Shown: positions 1 to 7,231 of the stretch, piece after piece
Numbering within the stretch: the first letter of the stretch is position 1
Layout of the letters: each line of letters begins with the position of its first letter
The notes under the pieces: model-generated
What the model saw: the letters and a program-made list of their open reading frames with translations, nothing else
What the model was told of the DNA's origin: nothing
Databases searched by the model: none
Program-made: the position numbers and the translations under genes
DNA from: Sphingomonas sp.
GTDB taxonomy: Bacteria; Pseudomonadota; Alphaproteobacteria; Sphingomonadales; Sphingomonadaceae
Assembly (NCBI GenBank): GCA_025981625.1
Contig: JAICXF010000045.1
Span: 1 to 15,399, forward strand
Direction: 5' to 3'
Length of the DNA: 15,399 nt

Positions 1-3
1 CTT

Positions 4-111
4 CCTTCGATACTGGCCTTCGACCCGCTTCGCCGGCTCAGTCCCTACTCAGGATGATCGGGGAAAGGAAAGCCGCTCATCCTGAGTAGCCGCGGACCGG
101 CGTATCGAAGG
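4..111. repeat. REP-like nested inverted repeat overlapping ribD 3' end
   Basis: Two perfect inverted pairs are nested. CCTTCGATAC at 4-13 pairs with GTATCGAAGG at 102-111. CTACTCAGGATGA at 45-57 pairs with TCATCCTGAGTAG at 77-89, around a 19-base loop. The left arm also holds a CTTCGACCCGCTTCGCCGG stretch resembling the CTTCGAC...GCTCAG core of the repeat at 5256-5343, so the two may be related. Dispersed palindromes of this kind are common between genes in sphingomonads (general knowledge). The element overlaps the last 20 codons of ribD. Its true left edge may lie outside the window. Confidence 0.8.
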
Positions 112-1056
112 GACCCGCTCGTAAACTTCGAGGCGGTCGGGGCCGAGCCGCCGCTCGTCGACGAGGCGCCACCGGCCATGCGCATCGGCGATCGCGTCGA
201 GGCCGACATAGCCGAAGCTCGACTTGCCTTCGCCGACGATGATTGGCGCGCGATAGATCAGGATCCGGTCGACGAGGTCCTCGGTGAGAAATGCCGTCGC
301 CGTCGCCGAGCCGCCTTCGACCAGCAGGTCGTTGACGTCATGAAGTCCGAACACATCTCGCGGATTTCTCAGGATTTCCCATCCATCCACCGCCTCGCCC
401 CGGGTCAGTAACGCACGTCTCGGTGAGCGGTCTTCGAGGCCCGGAAGGCGTACGTCGAGGCTTGGCCGATCGGCGAGGAAAGTGCCGCGCCCGACCAGGA
501 TCATGTCACTCCGCGCACGCTCGAGGTGGACCTGCCGCCTTGCATCTTCGCCGGTAATCCACTTCGACTCACCGGACGGCAGCGCGATCTTCCCGTCGAT
601 CGATAGTGCCAGCTTGAGCGTGATGCGGGGCCGGCCGAGCTCCAGCCGAGTGAGCCATCCCGCAAGCGACCGCTTCGCCGCCTCCCGGCCAACTCCCAGC
701 ACCACCTCGATGCCGGCGCGGCGAAGGCGGCGAATCCCCTTGCCCGACGTGCGGGCATCCGGGTCCTTGAGCGCGATCACGACCCGCGCCGGCTTGGCCG
801 CAAGCAGCAGATCGGTGCACGCGGGGCCGCGAGGACTTTCGTGGGCGCAGGGTTCGAGCGTGACGTAGACGGTCGCATCCCTCGCCCGCTTCCCAGCCTG
901 ATCAAGGGCGATCGCCTCGGCGTGCGGTCGCCCGCCTCGCGCGGTCGCGCCCCGGCCGACGATCCGACCCGCAGCCGACACGATGACGCAGCCGACGTTG
1001 GGATTGGGCGCGCTCGATCCGCGCGCGCCGTCGCCGAGTCGCAGCGCCTCCTCCAT
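49..1056 (-). CDS. ribD: Bifunctional riboflavin deaminase/reductase RibD
   Basis: RibD performs the second and third steps of riboflavin synthesis in the cytoplasm: deamination of the diaminohydroxypyrimidine product of GTP cyclohydrolase II, then NADPH reduction of its ribose. The 335-residue product opens with the PNPNVGCVIV cytidine-deaminase core. Expected zinc ligands are His45 (HAE, 45-47), Cys70 (EPC) and Cys80; their spacing is one residue longer than in E. coli RibD. The reductase domain starts near residue 143 (RPRITLKLALSIDGKIA) and includes LVEGG. The ATG at 1056 is the only usable start after the upstream gene's stop, with a 20-base gap. No strong ribosome site is visible, so coupling to the upstream gene is plausible. 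Residues 316-335 are encoded by a palindromic repeat and are not family sequence; the usual end is around YERV. Identity is firm; the tail is unusual. Confidence 0.93.
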   Translation of the reverse strand: MEEALRLGDGARGSSAPNPNVGCVIVSAAGRIVGRGATARGGRPHAEAIALDQAGKRARDATVYVTLEPCAHESPRGPACTDLLLAAKPARVVIALKDPDARTSGKGIRRLRRAGIEVVLGVGREAAKRSLAGWLTRLELGRPRITLKLALSIDGKIALPSGESKWITGEDARRQVHLERARSDMILVGRGTFLADRPSLDVRLPGLEDRSPRRALLTRGEAVDGWEILRNPRDVFGLHDVNDLLVEGGSATATAFLTEDLVDRILIYRAPIIVGEGKSSFGYVGLDAIADAHGRWRLVDERRLGPDRLEVYERVPSIRRSAATQDERLSFPRSS

Positions 1057-1076
1057 GAAGCGCCGGTCGGCGAGCG

Positions 1077-1397
1077 CTACATCCCGAGCTGTTTCTCGAG
1101 CTGCTGGAATTGCCGTTGCTTCTCTTTTTTGGCCGCCGCGCGCTCGGCCATGTCCTTCTTCTGGTCGGCGATGATCTGAGCGTCGGTCCGGTTCGACGGA
1201 TAGAGCTCGACCTCGGTCACCTGCTCGGGCGGCGCGGTGTTCACCTTCGGATCGACCAGGAAAATGATCACGATGATCGTGGTGACGAGCACCGCCATGA
1301 TGCCGCCGAGTAGCTGCTCACGACTCCGCTGGCGCATGAAGGCCGCGAGGTCGCGGAATGCCGCGGTCGGGCTCGTCGGCTTTGGAAAGACGGACAT
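1077..1397 (-). CDS. Small single-span membrane protein with charged coiled-coil tail
   Basis: I do not recognise a named family. The 106-residue product begins MSVFPKPTSP. It has a basic juxtamembrane stretch (MRQRSREQ, 21-28), one hydrophobic span at about 31-48 (GGIMAVLVTTIIVIIFLV), and a short acidic segment. Residues about 75-104 are rich in Lys, Glu, Gln and Ala and likely form a coiled coil. The positive-inside rule suggests the N-terminus is cytoplasmic and the coiled coil periplasmic. I chose the ATG at 1397 because the longer frame to 1538 runs back into the end of gltX and reads as low-complexity shadow. It lies 37 bases after gltX and 20 before ribD, so all three are probably co-transcribed. 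No role in tRNA charging or riboflavin synthesis can be claimed. Confidence 0.75.
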   Translation of the reverse strand: MSVFPKPTSPTAAFRDLAAFMRQRSREQLLGGIMAVLVTTIIVIIFLVDPKVNTAPPEQVTEVELYPSNRTDAQIIADQKKDMAERAAAKKEKQRQFQQLEKQLGM

Positions 1398-1434
1398 GGC
1401 TGCAAGATAGGGGACGACGTGCCCCTTCGCCAGC

Positions 1435-2754
1435 CTACCGCCGGGCAGCGGCTTCGAGGCGGCGGAGCGCGCGGTCCCGCCCCATTCGAATGAGCAGACC
1501 GGCCATCTCGGGACCGGATTCGCGGCCGGTGAGGGCACTTCGCAGCGGGTGGAACAACTCGCGGCCTTTCTTTCCGGAGATGCGCTTGAGCTCGCCCGTC
1601 AGCGCACGCCACGGCTCGTCCGCCCAGTCGAGTTTCTCCGCGATCGCCGCGGCATCCTTCACCAGCAGGCGCTCCTCATGGCTGAGCTCGGGCGGCTCGA
1701 TCTCGCCGTGAAGCACGCCAAGCCAGCCGCCGAGGTCGGAAAGCCGTTCGAGATTGCCGCGCAACAGAAGCCAGTCTTCCTCGGTCGCGCCCGCCGGAAG
1801 CTTGTCGGCAACCGATGCGTAATCGAGCTTGTGCAGCAGCCGGGCGTTGACCAGCTCGACCTCGTGCGTGTCGAAATGAGCCGGTGCACGGCCGAAAGTC
1901 GTGAAGCTGAATTCCGCCGCCAACTCGTCGAGACTGGTCGCCGCCTCCACCGGCTGCGAGGTGCCAATGCGGGCGAGCACATCGAGCAGGGCCATGGGCT
2001 CGACGCCCTCCGCGCGCAGATGCTCGGCTCCATAAGAACCGAGTCGCTTCGACAGCTTGCCCTCCGAGGCGACCAGCAGCGCTTCGTGCGCAAACTTCGG
2101 AGGCTCTGCGCCAAGCGCCTCGAACATCTGGATCTGGGTCGCGCTGTTCGACACATGGTCCTCGCCGCGAACGATGTGCGTGACGCCAAGATCGACGTCG
2201 TCGATCACGCTCGGCAGCAGATAGAGCCAGCTGCCGTCCTCCCGCCGCACGACGGGATCGCTCAATAGCCTGGGATCGAACCGCTGCTCGCCGCGGATGA
2301 GGTCGTTCCACACGATCGGTGCGTCATGATCGAGCCTGAACCGCCAGTGCGGCGCGCGCCCCTCCGGCACGGGCGCATCGGCGGGCTTGCGCTCGTAAAC
2401 CGGCGGGAGTCCGCGGCCGAGCAGCACCTTGCGGCGCACCTCCAGCTCTTCGGGCGTTTCGTGGCACGGGTACACCCGGCCCGTCGCTTTCAGCCGATCG
2501 AACTCGCGTTCGTAGAGATCGAACCGCTCCGACTGGCGGACAAGCTGGTCGGGATTGAGGCCCATCCACGCGAGGTCGTCGCGGATCGCTTGGTCGAACT
2601 CGGCAGTCGAGCGCTCGCGGTCCGTATCGTCGATGCGCAAGATGAACGTGCCGCCATGCTTCCGCGCGAACAGGAAATTGTGCAGCGCGGTGCGGATATT
2701 GCCGACGTGCAGGCGTCCGGTCGGCGAGGGGGCGAAGCGGGTGACGACGGACAT
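1435..2754 (-). CDS. gltX: Glutamate--tRNA ligase
   Basis: This class I aminoacyl-tRNA synthetase attaches glutamate to tRNA in the cytoplasm. The 439-residue protein starts with the FAPSPTGRLHVGNIRTAL signature, in which HVGN (16-19) stands for HIGH, followed by LRIDDTD. The KMSKS loop is KLSKR at 233-237, preceded by the GEDHVSN motif. It is at the short end for GluRS. The insert after VYPC contains a single cysteine, so the zinc site of E. coli GluRS is absent. Many alphaproteobacteria carry two GluRS genes and rely on GatCAB for Gln-tRNA; whether this copy charges tRNA-Glu, tRNA-Gln or both cannot be read here. The ATG at 2754 places the signature at the normal distance. An 83-base gap separates it from the gene upstream. 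Confidence 0.95.
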   Translation of the reverse strand: MSVVTRFAPSPTGRLHVGNIRTALHNFLFARKHGGTFILRIDDTDRERSTAEFDQAIRDDLAWMGLNPDQLVRQSERFDLYEREFDRLKATGRVYPCHETPEELEVRRKVLLGRGLPPVYERKPADAPVPEGRAPHWRFRLDHDAPIVWNDLIRGEQRFDPRLLSDPVVRREDGSWLYLLPSVIDDVDLGVTHIVRGEDHVSNSATQIQMFEALGAEPPKFAHEALLVASEGKLSKRLGSYGAEHLRAEGVEPMALLDVLARIGTSQPVEAATSLDELAAEFSFTTFGRAPAHFDTHEVELVNARLLHKLDYASVADKLPAGATEEDWLLLRGNLERLSDLGGWLGVLHGEIEPPELSHEERLLVKDAAAIAEKLDWADEPWRALTGELKRISGKKGRELFHPLRSALTGRESGPEMAGLLIRMGRDRALRRLEAAARR

Positions 2755-2837
2755 GAGCGCGGACTAAGGCGTGAACCCCGACATGACTAGCGTGTCGTCG
2801 AAAGCGGGCTGCTGCGTCGAGGTCGCTTTGCAGGCTT

Positions 2838-3560
2838 TCAGAGCGAAGAGCGTCCGATGTTGCCGCTTCGCCAAATTTCATCACAATTGTGGGCGGGAAA
2901 GATGGCTTGGCCGCCGTGGCCGTCCGCGGAAGCAATCGGAGCAATTCGAAGTCCTGTTCCGAGGGTTTCGAGCGAGGCAGCGTCCAGCTGGATTCGGCCG
3001 AGGTCTCGCAGTGCCTGCGCACCGGCGGTGCGCATACTCGCCCGGTCAGCACCGTCGAGCGTTCCATATCGCGGGTTCAGCACCGCGAATTTCGTCCATT
3101 GATCCCCGAGATCTTTGGCTGCGGTTAGACCGCTTCCCGCAATGCCGTTGGCCGCAAAAAAGTCTTCCATGCGCTTTGCGCCGTACTTGTCGCGCATCGG
3201 AAGAGCGATCGCGGGCGAGACCGGTTCAACAGTGTAACCGGCAAGGGCCGGCAGGGTGAGATAGTCGTCTGGGTACCTCTGGCCGCTGTCGATGGCTGCA
3301 ATCATGGAAAGCATACGCTCGCGGAAGCAAGGGGCAGCAACGCTCCAAACGCGGTCGAACTGCTGCGTACGGCCGATCTGATATTCGACCCGTGCATTTT
3401 CTTCCGTGACTTGGCGATCGATCTCACGATCGTGCATCCACTCGCCAAGCGACTGAGCGACGAGGACGCCGGCCACAACGACCACGAATTCAAAGACGAA
3501 AAGGCGCGCCGTATGCTGGCCGTTACCCTCGAACCACCAGTGCCGGACTGTCCGGAACAT
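2838..3560 (-). CDS. Hypothetical membrane-anchored protein
   Basis: No named family is recognised. The 240-residue product has an aromatic and basic N-terminus (VRHWWFEGNGQHTARLF), one hydrophobic span at about 20-38, then a long soluble region starting with a charged helix (EWMHDREIDRQVTEENARV). This suggests an inner-membrane anchor with a large periplasmic domain. Similar HWWFEGNGQHTARLF-type proteins occur, as far as I recall, as uncharacterised genes in sphingomonads. A good ribosome site (GGAGG, nine bases before the ATG at 3560) and a 37-base gap after nadE support expression from the nadE transcript. GC content by eye is patchy: sample lines range from about 57 to 72 percent, slightly below neighbours. 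No link to NAD or tRNA metabolism is visible in the protein itself. Confidence 0.75.
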   Translation of the reverse strand: MFRTVRHWWFEGNGQHTARLFVFEFVVVVAGVLVAQSLGEWMHDREIDRQVTEENARVEYQIGRTQQFDRVWSVAAPCFRERMLSMIAAIDSGQRYPDDYLTLPALAGYTVEPVSPAIALPMRDKYGAKRMEDFFAANGIAGSGLTAAKDLGDQWTKFAVLNPRYGTLDGADRASMRTAGAQALRDLGRIQLDAASLETLGTGLRIAPIASADGHGGQAIFPAHNCDEIWRSGNIGRSSL

Positions 3561-3597
3561 TCCCGTCGCCCTCCCCCGAACGACGCAGCTGTAGCAG

Positions 3598-5241
3598 CTA
3601 TTTGCCGGTGCGAAAAAAATTGCTGATTGGGTAGCGGCGGTCGCGGCCGAAGTTGCGGTTGCCGATCTTGACGCCAGGCGGCGCCTGTCGCCGCTTATAC
3701 TCGGCCTTCAGCACCTTCGATTCGATGTCCCCGACCAGGGCGACGTCTTCGCCGGTGGCGTTGGCGACCTCCGTCACCGACATCTCCTGGTCGACGAGGC
3801 CCTCGAGAATCCGATCGAGCACCGAGTAGGGCGGAAGACTGTCCTCGTCCTTCTGGTCCGGGCGAAGCTCGGCGGTCGGCGGTTTGGTAATCACTCGCTC
3901 CGGCATAACCGGGCCATTCGGACCCAATGCTCCATCGGGCCTGTTCCGGTTGCGCCAGCGCGACAGCGCGAACACCGTCGTCTTGTAGGCGTCCTTCAGG
4001 ACCGAATAGCCGCCGGCCATGTCGCCGTAGAGCGTTGCGTAGCCGACGCTCATCTCGCTCTTGTTGCCGGTGGTCAGAAGCATCTGCCCGCCCGAGTTGG
4101 ACAGCGCCATCAGCGCCACCATGCGGAGGCGCGCCTGAACATTCTCCGCCGCGAGCCCGCTCATGTCGGGAAGCATCTGGTTGAGCGCTTCGACTCCCGG
4201 AGCGATCGACACGACGTCATGACGGCAGCCGAGCAGCCTGGCGCACTCGCGCGCGTCTTCGAGGCTCTCCTCGCTGGTATATTTGGACGGCAGCATCACG
4301 CACCAGACCTTGTCGGGCCCGAGCGCGTCCGCCGCCACGGCGGCCGACAGCGCGCTGTCGATCCCGCCGGACAGGCCGAGGATCACGCCGGGAAAACCGT
4401 TGCGAGTGACGTAATCGCGCAGGCCCACGATCATCGCCTGATAGACATCCTGCGGGAAAGCATCGAGCTCATGGGTCTCCCGCGTGGTGCAGCGCCAGCC
4501 TGCGGCCGTACGCTCCCAATCGGTGACCAGCAGCGCTTCGTTCCAGTCGCACAGCTGGACGACCCGTTCGCCGTCTGGGTGAATGACGAACGAGGAGCCG
4601 TCGAACACCAGCTCGTCCTGCCCGCCGACCCGGTTGAGATAGGCGATCGGCAGGCTCGTCTGCAGCGCCCGCGAGCGCACCAGCCGGTAGCGGATGTCGT
4701 CCTTGTCGAGCTCGTACGGGCTGCCATTGGGCACCAGCAGCATTTCGGCCCCTGCGTCGGCCAGGTGCCCACAGACATTTTCCTGCCAGATGTCCTCGCA
4801 GATCGGGACGCCGATCTTCACGCCCTTGAACTCGATCGGCTCGGGCATCGGGCCGGGCGTGAATACGCGCTTTTCATCGAAGGTGCCGTAGTTCGGAAGC
4901 TCCCGCTTGAGGGTTCGGGCGAGCACCCGTCCGGCGTCGGCAAGGACCATCGCGTTGAAGGTCTGTCCGTCCTCATGGACGATCGTGCCGATCAGGATGG
5001 CAGGTCCCGGTTCGATGGTTGCCTGCACCAGCCGGTCGGTCGCCTCGTGCACCCGGCGGACGAACTCCGGCTTGAGTACCAGGTCCTCGGGCGGATAGCC
5101 GACCAGCTGAAGCTCGGGGCAGAGCAGCAGGTCGGCGCCCGCCGCCCGCCGCCGCATCTCAAGCATCGCTTCGGCATTGCCGTCGAGATCGCCGACCCGC
5201 TGGTTCATCTGTGCGAAGGCAATCTTCAGGTGGTCGGCCAT
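3598..5241 (-). CDS. nadE: Glutamine-dependent NAD+ synthase
   Basis: This enzyme makes the last step of NAD+ synthesis: nicotinic acid adenine dinucleotide is adenylated and amidated with ammonia released from glutamine. The 547-residue protein has both expected halves. Residues 1 to about 260 form a nitrilase-type glutaminase with the triad Glu43 (CPE), Lys112 (LKRELPNYG) and Cys148 (GVPICEDIW). Residues about 265-547 form the synthase with the PPi loop SGGIDS at 291-296, then the TTGNKSE and ELRPDQKDEDSLPPY motifs. Length and motifs match the one-polypeptide glutamine-dependent type, not the short ammonia-dependent type. The ATG at 5241 gives the standard MADHLKIAFAQMN start. It heads a five-gene co-oriented run. 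Only about 14 bases lie between its start and a palindromic repeat, so its promoter must overlap or lie beyond the repeat. Confidence 0.96.
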   Translation of the reverse strand: MADHLKIAFAQMNQRVGDLDGNAEAMLEMRRRAAGADLLLCPELQLVGYPPEDLVLKPEFVRRVHEATDRLVQATIEPGPAILIGTIVHEDGQTFNAMVLADAGRVLARTLKRELPNYGTFDEKRVFTPGPMPEPIEFKGVKIGVPICEDIWQENVCGHLADAGAEMLLVPNGSPYELDKDDIRYRLVRSRALQTSLPIAYLNRVGGQDELVFDGSSFVIHPDGERVVQLCDWNEALLVTDWERTAAGWRCTTRETHELDAFPQDVYQAMIVGLRDYVTRNGFPGVILGLSGGIDSALSAAVAADALGPDKVWCVMLPSKYTSEESLEDARECARLLGCRHDVVSIAPGVEALNQMLPDMSGLAAENVQARLRMVALMALSNSGGQMLLTTGNKSEMSVGYATLYGDMAGGYSVLKDAYKTTVFALSRWRNRNRPDGALGPNGPVMPERVITKPPTAELRPDQKDEDSLPPYSVLDRILEGLVDQEMSVTEVANATGEDVALVGDIESKVLKAEYKRRQAPPGVKIGNRNFGRDRRYPISNFFRTGK

Positions 5242-5255
5242 GGCTGCCCCTTAGT

Positions 5256-5343
5256 CCGTTCGGCCTAAGCTTGTCGAAGGGCTGCGTTTCACTTTGCGGA
5301 TGGAAGATCGAAGACGGTGCTTCGACGAGCTCAGCACCAACGG
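5256..5343. repeat. REP-like inverted pair between nadE and prs
   Basis: Two 24-base arms, 5256-5279 and 5320-5343, are inverted copies matching at 19 of 24 positions. Read outward to inward the arm is of the CTTCGAC(A/G)AGCT(T/C)AG...AACGG type, a dispersed repeat core familiar from sphingomonad intergenic regions. The 40-base interior (5280-5319) shows no obvious feature. It fills most of the 160-base gap between the divergent nadE and prs genes, so promoters for one or both must use or skirt it. I see no convincing -35/-10 pair for either gene. Confidence 0.8.
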
Positions 5344-5401
5344 GTGCTTACGAATCCGGCAATCGCTCGCTAAAGCCGAGTCTCCGCTGGGGAAACGACC
5401 G

Positions 5402-6337
5402 ATGAAATTGCTTACCGGGAACAGCAACCTGCCGCTGGCCCGATCGATCTGCGACTATCTCGAGGTGCCGCTGACCGACGCCAGCGTCCGCCGCTTCGCC
5501 GACGAGGAAGTGTTCGTCGAGGTCAACGAGAATGTCCGCGGCGAGGACGTTTTCGTCATCCAGTCGACCAGCTATCCGGCCAACGACAATCTGATGGAAC
5601 TGCTGATCTGCATCGATGCGCTGCGCCGCGCCTCGGCCAAGCGGATCACGGCGGTCCTGCCCTATTTCGGCTATGCCCGGCAGGACCGGAAGCCGGCCCC
5701 GCGAACGCCGATCTCGGCCAAGCTCGTCGCCAATCTGATCACCACCGCCGGCGCCAACCGCGTGCTGTCGATCGACCTGCATGCGGGGCAGATCCAGGGC
5801 TTTTTCGACATCCCCACCGACAATCTGTTCGCCTCGCCGGTGATCGCGACCGATATCCAGGCGCGCTTCGGCAACCGCGAGCTGATGGTCGTGTCGCCCG
5901 ACGTCGGCGGCGTGGTTCGGGCGCGCGGCCTTGCCAAGCGGCTCAACAACGCGCCGCTGGCGATCGTCGACAAGCGCCGGGAGCGCGCGGGCGAATCCGA
6001 GGTGATGAACATCATCGGCGATGTCGATGGGCGCACCTGCATCCTGATCGACGACATCGTCGATTCCGCGGGCACGCTATGCAACGCCGCGGCGGCGCTT
6101 CGCCAGCAGGGCGCGACGGAAGTGTTTGCTTACTGCACCCACGGTGTGCTGTCGGGCGCCGCCGCGGCCCGCGTCGCCAAATCGGAGCTTAGCGAGCTGG
6201 TGGTCACGGACACGATCTGGACGGGCGAGCCGGATCCCAAGGATTGCAGGATTCGGCGGCTGACCATTGCACCGCTTCTCGCCGAGGCCATTCGGCGCAT
6301 TTCGGACGAAGCTTCGGTCTCCAGCCTGTTCGATTAA
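5402..6337 (+). CDS. prs: Ribose-phosphate pyrophosphokinase (PRPP synthase)
   Basis: Prs transfers pyrophosphate from ATP to ribose 5-phosphate, giving PRPP for purine, pyrimidine, histidine, tryptophan and NAD synthesis. The 311-residue product has the class I layout. Motifs are RRFADEE (30-36), the catalytic flexible loop [15 protein letters not shown] (93-107), the metal-binding [11 protein letters not shown] with His127, VSPDVGG (164-170), and the PRPP loop [13 protein letters not shown] (214-226). The ATG at 5402 gives the family start [10 protein letters not shown] and has GGGGAAA about seven bases upstream. The frame stays open to 5294, but that extension translates the palindromic repeat and is rejected. 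PRPP is consumed in NAD synthesis, so the head-to-head pairing with nadE may be meaningful, though it can equally be chance. A hairpin with a T-run follows the stop. Confidence 0.97.
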   Translation: MKLLTGNSNLPLARSICDYLEVPLTDASVRRFADEEVFVEVNENVRGEDVFVIQSTSYPANDNLMELLICIDALRRASAKRITAVLPYFGYARQDRKPAPRTPISAKLVANLITTAGANRVLSIDLHAGQIQGFFDIPTDNLFASPVIATDIQARFGNRELMVVSPDVGGVVRARGLAKRLNNAPLAIVDKRRERAGESEVMNIIGDVDGRTCILIDDIVDSAGTLCNAAAALRQQGATEVFAYCTHGVLSGAAAARVAKSELSELVVTDTIWTGEPDPKDCRIRRLTIAPLLAEAIRRISDEASVSSLFD

Positions 6338-6344
6338 GGCGGGT

Positions 6345-6375
6345 GACCCCTGCGCGGGCAGGGGTCCCGCTTTTC
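6345..6375 (+). terminator. Hairpin plus T-run after prs (half of a REP-like element)
   Basis: A perfect 9-bp stem, GACCCCTGC (6345-6353) with GCAGGGGTC (6358-6366), closes a GCGG tetraloop seven bases after the prs stop. CCGCTTTTC follows, so a run of four T starts four bases after the stem. The geometry allows intrinsic termination or attenuation between prs and the downstream dehydrogenase. The same bases are the first half of the dispersed repeat at 6345-6422, so termination may be a by-product of repeat insertion. Confidence 0.55.
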
Positions 6376-6422
6376 ACCAGCCGAAGGAACCGAAGCTGGG
6401 TTCCCGCTTTCGCCGGAATGAC
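6345..6422. repeat. REP-like element between prs and SDR gene
   Basis: The element has two hairpins. The first is the 9-bp GACCCCTGC/GCAGGGGTC stem at 6345-6366. The second is TTCCCGC (6401-6407) with GCCGGAA (6412-6418), one mismatch, loop TTTC. The second half, CTGGGTTCCCGCTTTCGC, GGAATGAC, is a dispersed repeat type common in sphingomonads and other alphaproteobacteria (general knowledge). It is a different sequence type from the repeats at 4-111 and 5256-5343. The ribosome site of the next gene begins immediately at its right edge. Confidence 0.75.
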
Positions 6423-6436
6423 GAGGAGAGGAATCC

Positions 6437-7096
6437 ATGCCCACCGTCCTGATCACCGGCGCGAACCGCGGCCTCGGCCTGGAATTCGCGCGGCAATATT
6501 CGGCCGACGGGTGGGACGTCGTAGCGACGGCGCGCGAGCCGAGTCCGGAGCTTAACCAGCTAGGTGTCCGCATCGAGCAGCTGGACATGATGGACGTCGA
6601 TGCCGTCGCGGGTTTCGGCAAGCGAATCGATTGTCTCGATTTGCTGATCGCCAACGCCGGCACTTACGGGCCGAAGGAAGCCGACGACGCGCAGCAGGCG
6701 ATCGACTGGCTGGACACCTTCCGGGTCAACACCGTCGCGCCCTACCTCCTCGCGCGCTCCGTCCTGGCGCTGGTGGAGGCGAGCCGCGGCAAGCTCATCG
6801 CGATCAGCACGCGGATGGGCTCGATCGAGGACAACAGCTCCGGCGGCTATCTCGCCTATCGCTCGTCGAAGACCGCGCTCAACATGGCCTGGCGCAACCT
6901 CGCGCTCGATGTCCGGCGGCGCGGGGTGGTCGCCGCCGTGCTGCATCCGGGCTGGGTCAAGACGCGGATGGGCGGAAGCTCCGCGCCGCTTCGGCCGGAA
7001 GAGAGCGTCGGCGGGATGCGCCGGGTGATCGACCGGCTTCAGCCGAACGACGGCGGCGAATTCTTCGGCTACGACGGCGGCCGCATCCCCTGGTAA
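6437..7096 (+). CDS. Short-chain dehydrogenase/reductase (SDR), C-signal-like
   Basis: This is a classical-type SDR with a Rossmann fold for NAD(P)(H) and unknown substrate. The 219-residue protein shows the cofactor glycine motif TGANRGLG (7-14), the NAG motif (73-75), the conserved Asn98 in RVNTVAP, and YxxxK as Tyr141 and Lys145 (YRSSK). A Ser-Thr pair at 124-125 (ISTRMGS) is the probable position of the catalytic Ser, followed by the PGWVKTRMGG loop. The compact length and the ISTRMGSI...YRSSKAALN-like pattern resemble the C-signal/sniffer-type SDRs. The start at 6437 has AGGAG eight bases upstream. A palindromic repeat separates it from prs, and a probable promoter for rpmI follows. There is no context clue to the substrate. 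Confidence 0.88.
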   Translation: MPTVLITGANRGLGLEFARQYSADGWDVVATAREPSPELNQLGVRIEQLDMMDVDAVAGFGKRIDCLDLLIANAGTYGPKEADDAQQAIDWLDTFRVNTVAPYLLARSVLALVEASRGKLIAISTRMGSIEDNSSGGYLAYRSSKTALNMAWRNLALDVRRRGVVAAVLHPGWVKTRMGGSSAPLRPEESVGGMRRVIDRLQPNDGGEFFGYDGGRIPW

Positions 7097-7100
7097 CTGC

Positions 7101-7129
7101 TTGCGCGGACAGCCTTCCCCCTCTATAGG
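7101..7129 (+). promoter_or_regulatory. Candidate promoter for rpmI-rplT
   Basis: TTGCGC at 7101-7106 and TATAGG at 7124-7129 are 17 bases apart. This gives a sigma70-type promoter starting five bases after the SDR stop, with a predicted transcript start near 7136. The -35 matches only TTG of the consensus and the -10 matches four of six. A 95-base leader would then precede rpmI. Confidence 0.45.
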
Positions 7130-7136
7130 CGCGCGC

Positions 7137-7216
7137 TTTCCAGATCGTTGGAAAACCAATGGCCCGGCCAAAAGGCATGCCGTGGCGATTGGATAACGTC
7201 GCGTCCTGCGGGATGC
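7137..7216 (+). promoter_or_regulatory. Structured 5' leader of rpmI with three hairpins
   Basis: Three consecutive stems fill the leader. TTTCCA (7137-7142) pairs with TGGAAA (7149-7154). CCAATGGC (7156-7163) pairs with GCGATTGG (7185-7192) with one mismatch, and has an inner CGGC/GCCG stem (7165-7168 with 7179-7182). GCGTCC (7201-7206) pairs with GGATGC (7211-7216) across a TGCG loop, one pair being G-U. The last stem ends four bases before the AGGAG ribosome site at 7221. In other bacteria L20 represses its own operon by binding leader RNA; a similar role here is inference, and I see no match to a specific known L20 leader. Confidence 0.45.
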
Positions 7217-7231
7217 ACAAAGGAGACGAAA

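Noticed and set aside
2324..3067. 247-codon minus-strand frame bridging gltX and the hypothetical gene
   Set aside because: It overlaps two better supported frames and translates as Arg/Ala/Pro-rich sequence without family features.
4219..5268. 349-codon plus-strand frame over nadE
   Set aside because: Antisense shadow of nadE, whose catalytic motifs are all intact on the other strand.
5294..5401. 36-codon N-terminal extension of prs
   Set aside because: It translates the palindromic repeat; the family start [10 protein letters not shown] with a ribosome site is at 5402.
7148..7231. 28-codon extension of L35
   Set aside because: It reads the leader hairpins; L35 proteins begin MPKLKTKS and a good ribosome site precedes 7232.
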